The position numbers and the translations under genes were made by a program. A stretch of 7,960 nt of DNA from contig AQSL01000069.1 of NCBI GenBank assembly GCA_000403035.1, positions 1 through 7,960 on the forward strand. The letters are read 5' to 3'. Source of the DNA: Candidatus Latescibacter anaerobius SCGC AAA252-E07 (GTDB lineage Bacteria; Latescibacterota; Latescibacteria; Latescibacterales; Latescibacteraceae). Below, in pieces: positions 1 through 5,175 of this stretch. How positions within the stretch are numbered: the first letter of the stretch is position 1; every line of letters starts with the position of its first letter. The notes under the pieces were generated by a model. That model saw only the letters and a list, made by a program, of their open reading frames with translations. It ran no database searches and was not told the origin of the DNA.

Positions 1-95
1 TGATATTGAGAGTGAAATTTTACTATATTAATTAGACTTTTCAATAGAAAATCGGTATCGAGTTTATTAATATATCAGCTTGTAACTACTAAAAA
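1..95. repeat. Left arm of a perfect 95-bp inverted repeat
   Basis: Bases 1-95 are the exact reverse complement of 3603-3697, with no mismatch; base 96 is the first difference. The arm is AT-rich, has no open coding sense, and ends 22 bases before the bactofilin start codon, so it forms most of that gene's upstream region. The window begins inside or at the edge of the arm, so its true left boundary cannot be seen. I found no convincing -35/-10 pair in it. It may be an end of an invertible or mobile segment, or the product of an inverted chimera. Confidence 0.97.
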
Positions 96-117
96 TATCA
101 CTTTTTAGGAGATAAGA

Positions 118-528
118 ATGGCAAAAAATAATGAGCCTGAAGGAGCAATGAACACCATAATTGGCAAGGATACGCGGGTCGAGGGATCTATGGAAGTCTC
201 TCAAAGTCTTCGAATTGACGGTTTTTTCAAAGGAAACCTCAGTGCCTCGGATACATTAATCGTTGGAGCGACCGGCGAAATGTCAGAAGTTACGATCAAT
301 GTTAAGAATGCCATTATCGGCGGTAAAATAAAAGGTAATATTATTGCTTCGAGCAAGGTAACGCTCGAAAGCTCTTCAAGGCTTGACGGAGATCTCACCG
401 CAAAACTGCTGGTTATTGAAGAAGGTGCTCTTTTCTCGGGGAATTGCAAGAGTGGTGACCAGGCTCGGGTTACTCCCCCGAAATTTGAGACGGAAGAGAA
501 AAAAGCGAATAACAAACCTGTCTATTGA
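118..528 (+). CDS. Bactofilin family polymer-forming cytoskeletal protein
   Basis: This encodes a 136-aa bactofilin. Bactofilins self-assemble without nucleotides into filaments of stacked beta-helix subunits at the inner membrane, often scaffolding cell-wall enzymes or positioning cell structures. The core (about residues 12-110) shows the expected rungs of short beta strands with regularly spaced Gly and hydrophobic residues: TIIGKDTRVEG, LRIDGFFKGNL, IIGGKIKGNI, RLDGDLTAKLLVIEEGA. It is flanked by short polar tails, and the C-terminal one is Lys/Glu-rich. The length is typical. The start is supported by AGGAG at 107-111, six bases before the ATG. atpI follows after 13 bases. Bactofilin genes are often adjacent to M23 peptidase genes; here the M23 gene lies on the far side of the atp cluster and faces it. 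I am sure of the family but not of the cellular role. Confidence 0.93.
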   Translation: MAKNNEPEGAMNTIIGKDTRVEGSMEVSQSLRIDGFFKGNLSASDTLIVGATGEMSEVTINVKNAIIGGKIKGNIIASSKVTLESSSRLDGDLTAKLLVIEEGALFSGNCKSGDQARVTPPKFETEEKKANNKPVY

Positions 529-541
529 TAGTTTATAACGT

Positions 542-958
542 ATGCTTACTGATAGTAATTTTGACAATGTACGCAGTTCGCGTCTATTTGTAAGAAAAAC
601 TCAAAAGATAACGTTGCTTTCGGGTTTGATTATTGGTTTTTTACTTACCGTCTTATGGTCAGTCACTGTTGGGTTGGGGTTTTTGGCGGGTTTGGCAATA
701 GGCATTGTAAACTTTCAGCTTATGTCCGTTGATGCTTTTGAAAGTATTGAAAAAGCTCCCACAAAGGCCCGGAAATTTATCGTTACCAGGTATATTATTC
801 GATTTGCAATCATGTTCGGTTTTCTTGCACTGGTTGCCACACAAACGGATTTCAATATTATTGCTACATTTATCGGGCTTTTTACGGTAAAGGTAATTTT
901 AATTGGCAGACAAATTCTTGAGGGATTGAGTATGGCCGGAAAGGCCTCCAGAGGTTAA
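542..958 (+). CDS. atpI: ATP synthase subunit I (AtpI)
   Basis: A 138-aa protein with about four hydrophobic segments (roughly residues 23-41, 43-60, 80-97 and 105-121), matching the AtpI family. A Gly-rich stretch followed by GIVNFQLMS in the second helix is characteristic. AtpI is the usual first gene of atp operons; it helps assemble the c-ring and may affect Mg2+/Na+ handling. The first 20 residues are polar and probably cytoplasmic. No Shine-Dalgarno sequence is visible before the ATG, and the gene starts 13 bases after the bactofilin stop, so it may be translated by reinitiation. The atpB start follows five bases after its stop. The protein diverges quickly across phyla, so the call rests on topology, the NF motif and position. 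Confidence 0.85.
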   Translation: MLTDSNFDNVRSSRLFVRKTQKITLLSGLIIGFLLTVLWSVTVGLGFLAGLAIGIVNFQLMSVDAFESIEKAPTKARKFIVTRYIIRFAIMFGFLALVATQTDFNIIATFIGLFTVKVILIGRQILEGLSMAGKASRG

Positions 959-963
959 ATACT

Positions 964-1806
964 ATGTCCGGAAAAAAACTATTACTCCTTGCGGTATCAG
1001 TGTTACTCCTTGAAATAATAGTTCTGGTTGCATTTGGCGGTTTCAGCTCCGAAGCCGAAAAGAAGGGGGAAATTTTTACGAAAATAGGCCCTGTGGTCAT
1101 GTATAAATATGATATGGGATTAGTAGACTTTGAAAAAGTTCCTCAGTGGAATCTCGATGGCACTCCGGAAAATGAATCCACATTCTGGGGATTAAACAAA
1201 GCAACGACTGTCATGCTTGTACTCATCGATATTTTTATTATTATCATGGCTTTTCTGAGCACAAGGGCGCTTAAAATGGTTCCCGGCAGGATTCAATGTG
1301 TTTTCGAAGTTATTGTTGAGCTTTTCAGCGGTCTTGTCGGGCAGGCCCTCGGAGAACATGGAAAACGTCATATTCCGATGCTCGGTTCACTCTTTCTCTT
1401 TTTATGGATATCGAATATTATTGGGTCGATTCCCCTGGCAGTTGAACCGACAAGGGATTTGAATGTTCCTCTCGGCCACATGCTTGTCGTTTTGTTTGTC
1501 GTTCATTTTGAGGCAATACGTGTCAAAGGATTAGGGGCTTATCTTAAAAGTTATAATGAACCTTTCTTTATCATGATGCCGTTGAATGTTATCGGGGAGA
1601 TAGCCAAAGGCGTTTCGCTGTCTTTCCGTCTTTTCGGGAATATACTCGGTGGGGCAATTATTGTGATGGTGATTTCGTATCTGACAAAATATACTATGAT
1701 TCCTGTCGGGCTCAATATGTTCTTCGGACTTTTTGTTGGTACGATTCAGGCGTTTGTATTTACCATGCTGGGTATGACTTATATAGCAGTGGCAATTGCC
1801 GACTGA
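964..1806 (+). CDS. atpB: F-type ATP synthase subunit a
   Basis: Subunit a (280 aa) forms the two ion half-channels beside the rotating c-ring. The essential arginine is present as Arg222 in SLSFRLFGN, equivalent to E. coli Arg210, and the conserved glutamine of the last helix is present as Gln262 in GTIQAFVF. Other family marks are PLAVEPTRDLNVPL (157-170) and five to six hydrophobic helices. Residues 1-25 form an N-terminal hydrophobic segment. A periplasmic loop of about 50 residues follows and contains a Trp/Asp-rich patch. The second acidic site of E. coli (Glu219) is Ala231 here. AGAGG at 950-954, nine bases before the ATG, supports the start. It belongs to the bactofilin-atpI-atpB-atpE-atpE-atpF set and is separated from the first atpE by 73 bases that show only that gene's ribosome binding site. 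Confidence 0.96.
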   Translation: MSGKKLLLLAVSVLLLEIIVLVAFGGFSSEAEKKGEIFTKIGPVVMYKYDMGLVDFEKVPQWNLDGTPENESTFWGLNKATTVMLVLIDIFIIIMAFLSTRALKMVPGRIQCVFEVIVELFSGLVGQALGEHGKRHIPMLGSLFLFLWISNIIGSIPLAVEPTRDLNVPLGHMLVVLFVVHFEAIRVKGLGAYLKSYNEPFFIMMPLNVIGEIAKGVSLSFRLFGNILGGAIIVMVISYLTKYTMIPVGLNMFFGLFVGTIQAFVFTMLGMTYIAVAIAD

Positions 1807-1879
1807 TGTAGAGTAACATTATTTGTGATGACAATTTCTCTCATCGGAATAGAGTCTTCGTAAATAAAAAGGCGTATAC

Positions 1880-2617
1880 ATGGAATCGATTACTATATCT
1901 GACTGGATTTATGTTTCTAAATATCTTGGAGCCGCACTGGCGGTTGGTATCGCCGCGTTTGGGAGCGCTTACGGGGAGGGTTATATCGCCATGAAGGCTT
2001 CAGAGGCTATTGCCCGTCAGCCGAAAGCTTCGAGTGAAATAGTGCGTACAATGCTGATTACTCAGGCTGTTGCCGAAACGGCCGGAATTTTCGGTCTTCT
2101 CATTTCGATTATACTGCTCTTTGTGGCAAAGAGCGAAGGCGGAATGGCATATGCGGTAAGTCTCGTTGCCGCCGGTATCTGCATGGGTGTCGGGGCTATT
2201 GGAGCAGGTGTCGGTTCCGGTCAGGCAGGCGGAGCGGCATGCGAATCCATAGGCCGTTTTCCGAGACTTTCATCGAGTGTTCTGCTTACCACGCTTGTGG
2301 GGCAGGCAATCGTTCAAACAGGTTGTATATTTGCGCTTGTCATTGCAATGCTTCTGAGTCTTATGGCACGTGAAACAAACAGTATCGTTGTTATTGGCGC
2401 TTTGCTTGGATCGGGCTTCGCCATGGGATTCGGGGCAATCGGAGCCGGTGTGAGTACCGGGTTTACCGCGAAAAAAGCTATCTGGGGAATGTCGAGAGAT
2501 TCACGTATCGGAGGAACCCTGACCCGGACAATGCTTCTGGGGCAGGCTGTGGCACATGCAGGGGCAATTTATTCGTTAATCATTGCATTCATTTTGTTAT
2601 TCGGTGAAAAAGGCTGA
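1880..2617 (+). CDS. atpE: Triple-hairpin fused F-type c subunit, one active carboxylate
   Basis: A 245-aa protein made of three c-subunit hairpins in one chain, about three times the usual 75-90 aa. The units match at an exact 80-residue period. The ion-binding glutamate is Glu66 in AVAETAGIF, but the same position is Gln146 in IVQTGCIF and His226 in AVAHAGAIY. The helper site in the first helix is Glu33, then Ser113 and Thr193. Six membrane helices are predicted (about residues 13-38, 54-82, 92-117, 134-162, 170-195, 214-241). AAAAGG at 1867-1872 supports the ATG. There are no internal stops and all three units look well maintained, which argues against a decaying gene. Fused c subunits with fewer carboxylates than hairpins are known in V-type rings and in the mixed ring of Acetobacterium woodii. 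A triple fusion with one site in an F-type cluster is unusual. It probably forms a mixed ring with the next gene's product. Confidence 0.93.
   Translation: MESITISDWIYVSKYLGAALAVGIAAFGSAYGEGYIAMKASEAIARQPKASSEIVRTMLITQAVAETAGIFGLLISIILLFVAKSEGGMAYAVSLVAAGICMGVGAIGAGVGSGQAGGAACESIGRFPRLSSSVLLTTLVGQAIVQTGCIFALVIAMLLSLMARETNSIVVIGALLGSGFAMGFGAIGAGVSTGFTAKKAIWGMSRDSRIGGTLTRTMLLGQAVAHAGAIYSLIIAFILLFGEKG
1916..2602 (+). repeat. Three tandem c-hairpin units inside the first atpE
   Basis: The units occupy about 1916-2125, 2153-2365 and 2387-2602. Equivalent codons lie exactly 240 bases apart: 2075-2077 GAA (Glu66), 2315-2317 CAA (Gln146) and 2555-2557 CAT (His226). The repeat is clear in protein (for example GAIGAGV at residues 105-111 and 185-191, and QAV/QAI before each ion site) but well diverged in DNA, which suggests an old duplication and fusion rather than a recent slip. 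The Glu to Gln change in unit 2 needs only one base change (GAA to CAA). Confidence 0.9.
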
Positions 2618-2650
2618 TAACACATTAACCGATTTTGAAAGGAGTTATCA

Positions 2651-2908
2651 ATGGCAATCGAGGGTGTACATCTCGTTGATATGGCACGGTATCTTGGTGC
2701 CGGACTTTGTATGGGTATGGGTGCGCTCGGACCGGGATTAGGCGAGGGTTTCGCTGCAGGGAAAGCCTGCGAGGGTATAGCCCGTTCTCCCGAAGAGGCG
2801 CCTCTTCTTACCAGAACAATGCTCGTGGGTCAGGCGGTTTCAGAGTCGACAGGTATTTATTCACTTGTTATCTCGCTGCTTCTGATTTTTGTTGTCGGAA
2901 GTCAGTAA
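2651..2908 (+). CDS. atpE: F-type c subunit with two-carboxylate (Na+-type) motif
   Basis: An 85-aa single-hairpin proteolipid of normal length. Helix 1 (about 12-38) carries GALGPGLGEGFAAGKA with Glu32. The polar loop is ARSPEE (44-49). Helix 2 (about 53-82) carries SESTGIYSL with Glu65, Ser66, Thr67 and Tyr70. Glu65/Ser66/Thr67/Tyr70 is the Na+-binding set of Ilyobacter-type rings. Glu in place of Gln32 is the two-carboxylate variant known from Fusobacterium-type Na+ rings, so Na+ coupling is likely; that is inference from motif. AAAGGAG at 2638-2644, six bases before the ATG, is the strongest ribosome binding site in the cluster and fits the need for many c copies. It lies 33 bases after the fused atpE, and the two products probably share one ring. 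Confidence 0.95.
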   Translation: MAIEGVHLVDMARYLGAGLCMGMGALGPGLGEGFAAGKACEGIARSPEEAPLLTRTMLVGQAVSESTGIYSLVISLLLIFVVGSQ

Positions 2909-3005
2909 AAACCTGTAAATAAAAAGCAATTAATAGTTTTCCATTTTTTGGTTCCGGTAACAACAGCATGGTCTGCAACGGCAATCATTCAATAAAATGA
3001 GTGCG

Positions 3006-3021
3006 GTTTCCATAAGGAAAC
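3006..3021 (+). other. Short hairpin in the atpE-atpF spacer
   Basis: The 174-base gap between the second atpE and atpF is the longest in the cluster. It holds a perfect 6-bp stem with a 4-base loop (GTTTCC-ATAA-GGAAAC). No T-run follows, so it is not a standard terminator; it might be an RNA-processing or stability element. The rest of the gap, including the AT-rich 2909-2950, shows nothing I can assign. Confidence 0.4.
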
Positions 3022-3082
3022 GTGCAGGTTTCATTGTGTTGTGAATCCGGATAAGATATCGTGGAACCGGAGTAATACTACG

Positions 3083-3562
3083 ATGATAAAAATTAACGCG
3101 ACATTCATTTTGACAATTCTGAATTTCCTTCTCCTCGTTAGTATTCTGGCAAAAATACTATGGGCGCCGATGTTGAAGTTTCTTGATGAGCGTACAAAAA
3201 AAATCAGTGATTCTCTTAAACTTGCCGAAAAAAACATTGCACGTGAGAAAGAACTCGAGATCGAGCATGACGAGCTTGTCAAGGAAGCCCGTTCAAAAGC
3301 TGCAGACATCGTTGATAAAGCGATGGCTTCGGCATCGAATGAAAGCCGTTCGATACTTGCGGAAGCACGTGAACATGCTCAAACTACGGTAGAGTCCGCG
3401 AGGGAAGAAATTAAAATGGAAGCGGAACGGATCAAGCAGGACCTTCGGAAAGAAGTTGCCGCAATGACCGTATCCCTTGCCGGCAAGGTGCTGGAACGTG
3501 AAATCAAAGAAGATGACCACCGGGAACTGATAAAAAAGAACCTGGATATTCTGGAGTCATGA
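3083..3562 (+). CDS. atpF: F-type ATP synthase subunit b
   Basis: Subunit b (159 aa) forms the peripheral stalk that holds F1 against the rotor. It begins MIKINATFILTILNF, with one membrane helix at about residues 5-26 followed by WAPMLKFLDERTKKI, which matches the b family well. The rest is a long charged Ala/Glu/Lys-rich helix that dimerises as a coiled coil; length is normal. The ATG at 3083 is chosen because GGAG lies at 3069-3072 and it places the helix at the N-terminus as usual. The frame is open upstream to a GTG at 3041 with no clear ribosome binding site, which would add 14 unlikely polar residues. It is the last gene of the cluster: no delta subunit or F1 gene follows, only 40 bases and then the right arm of the inverted repeat. 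Confidence 0.94.
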   Translation: MIKINATFILTILNFLLLVSILAKILWAPMLKFLDERTKKISDSLKLAEKNIAREKELEIEHDELVKEARSKAADIVDKAMASASNESRSILAEAREHAQTTVESAREEIKMEAERIKQDLRKEVAAMTVSLAGKVLEREIKEDDHRELIKKNLDILES

Positions 3563-3602
3563 TTTTCTTTGTTTGCATCCTTTCCGGTGAATAAACAGGG
3601 TG

Positions 3603-3697
3603 TTTTTAGTAGTTACAAGCTGATATATTAATAAACTCGATACCGATTTTCTATTGAAAAGTCTAATTAATATAGTAAAATTTCACTCTCAATATCA
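3603..3697. repeat. Right arm of the 95-bp inverted repeat
   Basis: This is the exact reverse complement of 1-95. It starts 40 bases after the atpF stop and ends one base before the M23 stop codon (3699-3701). The inner edge is sharp: the match ends at 3603, and 3602 already differs. The outer edge could extend into the M23 gene, but the window gives no left-hand sequence to compare. Read on the minus strand it looks like a natural spacer that would lead from M23 into bactofilin. Confidence 0.97.
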
Positions 3698-3698
3698 A

Positions 3699-4541
3699 TT
3701 ATTCTTTTATGCTTAAATTTAATCCGGACTTGATATAATCCAGAGGATTTACAGGCTGTTTATTATAATACATTCCATAGTGTAAATGAGGTCCGCTCCC
3801 ATTACCGCCGGTTTCGCCGAATAGAGCGATAGTTTGCCCTTTTTTAACTTCATCGCCATATTTTATCAGGATGGTTGAAGTGTGCCCGTATTCGGTTACC
3901 CATCCATTTCCATGGTCAATTTCGATACGGTTGCCCAGTTTATCAGTCATTTCGGCAAACGTTACTTTGCCATCTGCGGTTGCAACAACCGGTGATTCAC
4001 CCCATGAAAGAATATCTATGCCAAGGTGGTCGGTTTGCGCGTTCCCTGAATAATTAAATTCTTTTGTTATCTGCCAGGCATTGACAGGCCAGATAGTCGG
4101 TTTTTTACGGATATTTGCTTCTTCACGGGCGATTGCTTTCTCAAGCTCATTTTCCCCGTCGACAGAACCGGTTGCAGAAATCTCCTGTTCTTTTAACAGT
4201 CTTTCCACCGTTAATGGTCCTGGAAGTTCAAAATCTCCAGCGAGTATCTCCCTGAGCTTTTGTTCCTTGTTCTCATAGTCAGACAATCTTCTGGCTATGA
4301 GTTCAATTTTAGATGTGGCTTCAAGAAGCTCTTTATTCGCCATTTTATAATTGCGAACCTGGAAAAACATGTAAGCAAGACCAAGTGTTGAAACAAATCC
4401 TGCACAAAGGAAAACAACAACCATCCATAAAAGTACCTTGATAATGGAATATCTACGTGTGGAAATACGCCATTTCTTTAAACTGGCCCCATCTTCCGGC
4501 ACGATCATTATCGAAATCCATTTGGTATTATCAATACCCAT
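3699..4541 (-). CDS. Membrane-anchored M23 (LytM-type) peptidoglycan peptidase
   Basis: A 280-aa zinc endopeptidase-like protein expected to cut peptidoglycan peptide bonds in the periplasm. Order: a short cytoplasmic start with IMIVPEDG, common in this family; one membrane helix at about residues 32-60; a coiled-coil stretch at about 65-145; then the M23 domain at about 152-272. The metal and catalytic set is complete: His172 and Asp176 in HLGID, His220 in EYGHTS, and His252 and His254 in GPHLHYG. The ATG at 4541 has GGAG eight bases upstream and lies downstream of a good promoter; a TTG further out (4590-4592) lies before the expected transcript start and is rejected. M23 genes often neighbour bactofilin genes and the products work together in cell shape. 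Here the two are separated by the atp cluster, which may reflect an inversion. Confidence 0.93.
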   Translation of the reverse strand: MGIDNTKWISIMIVPEDGASLKKWRISTRRYSIIKVLLWMVVVFLCAGFVSTLGLAYMFFQVRNYKMANKELLEATSKIELIARRLSDYENKEQKLREILAGDFELPGPLTVERLLKEQEISATGSVDGENELEKAIAREEANIRKKPTIWPVNAWQITKEFNYSGNAQTDHLGIDILSWGESPVVATADGKVTFAEMTDKLGNRIEIDHGNGWVTEYGHTSTILIKYGDEVKKGQTIALFGETGGNGSGPHLHYGMYYNKQPVNPLDYIKSGLNLSIKE

Positions 4542-4572
4542 ATTCCACACTCCAAAACTTATACAAACTACT

Positions 4573-4601
4573 AAAATAGATTTTTTTACCAATCATGTCA
4601 A
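4573..4601 (-). promoter_or_regulatory. Sigma70-like promoter of the M23 gene
   Basis: On the minus strand a perfect TTGACA (4601-4596) is followed after exactly 17 bases by TATTTT (4578-4573), which matches the -10 consensus at four of six positions. Transcription would begin near 4566, about 25 bases before the chosen M23 start at 4541. The box lies in the 94 bases between the HIT stop and the M23 start, so M23 can be expressed separately from the genes upstream. Confidence 0.65.
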
Positions 4602-4635
4602 ATAGTTTTCCATATAAAAACAATTCAATATGATA

Positions 4636-5175
4636 TTATGAACACTTATTTTTTAAACAATCCTTGAGTGCCTTACTGAGCTTATCATAGGTGTCTTCCA
4701 GAGATTCCGAAATTACTTTTGTTCCTCCGGTAACCGATATGAAACTGGTATCTCCATTCCACCGTGGCACAACATGCAAGTGAAGGTGCTCGGCAATTCC
4801 GGCACCTGCAGACCTGCCCAGATTCATTCCAATATTGAAACCATCCGGCCTCATATTTTTCTTCATCGCCGTTATGACACTTTTTACAATATCCATCATC
4901 TCCAGCAGTGTTTCGGAATCGAGATCCTCATATTCCGAGATATGGCGGTAGGGTACTATCATAAGATGTCCGTTGTTATAGGGAAATATGTTCAATATAA
5001 CAAAACACTGTTTACCGCGATGGATGATAAAATTTTTCCTGTCATCGCGTTCTTTCGGTTTTTCACAGAATATACATTCTCCGCAATTTTCCACATCAAT
5101 CCCTTCGATATACTCCATCCGCCAGGGCGCCCAGAGCTTTTCAAAACCGCTTACTTTGTTTTCCTTATCTTTCAT
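4636..5175 (-). CDS. HIT family protein, Ap4A phosphorylase-like
   Basis: A 179-aa histidine-triad nucleotide-binding protein. The active-site triad is EHLHLHVVPRW with His130, His132 (the expected nucleophile) and His134. Upstream are LWAPWRMEYI (14-23), a Cys cluster at 31, 34 and 37 that may bind zinc, FPYNNGHLMIVPYRHI (64-79), and GFNIGMNLGRSAGAGIAEH (112-130). This pattern matches the bacterial Ap4A phosphorylase branch, which splits diadenosine tetraphosphate with phosphate into ATP and ADP, rather than the shorter HinT type. Substrate is inferred from motif resemblance. Its ATG overlaps the protease stop as ATGA (5172-5175), so the two are probably translationally coupled. Confidence 0.88.
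   Translation of the reverse strand: MKDKENKVSGFEKLWAPWRMEYIEGIDVENCGECIFCEKPKERDDRKNFIIHRGKQCFVILNIFPYNNGHLMIVPYRHISEYEDLDSETLLEMMDIVKSVITAMKKNMRPDGFNIGMNLGRSAGAGIAEHLHLHVVPRWNGDTSFISVTGGTKVISESLEDTYDKLSKALKDCLKNKCS

Noticed and set aside
1..95. Operon promoter within the left repeat arm
   Set aside because: TTGAGA at 6-11 and TATATT at 24-29 are only 12 bases apart, and no other pair has good spacing. A promoter may exist but cannot be assigned.
1880..2617. Three separate atpE genes joined by sequencing errors
   Set aside because: The frame is continuous with no start codon and ribosome binding site at each unit, linkers are in frame, and the period is exactly 80 codons. A true fusion is the simpler reading.
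1880..2908. V/A-type or N-type ATPase cluster
   Set aside because: atpI, atpB with SLSFRLFGN and a standard atpF are F-type. No V/A-type subunits and no atpQ/atpR of N-ATPases are present.
3041..3082. Upstream GTG start for atpF
   Set aside because: It lacks a ribosome binding site and adds 14 polar residues before the membrane helix; the ATG at 3083 has GGAG at proper spacing.
3593..3607. Rho-independent terminator after atpF
   Set aside because: The AAACA-GGG-TGTTT stem is only five weak base pairs and its T-run overlaps the stem; not convincing.
1..3697. Classical insertion sequence or transposon
   Set aside because: No transposase or recombinase gene lies between the arms, and target duplications cannot be tested because the left flank is outside the window.
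4542..4592. TTG start for the M23 peptidase
   Set aside because: It lies upstream of the expected transcript start of the TTGACA/TATTTT promoter and has no ribosome binding site.
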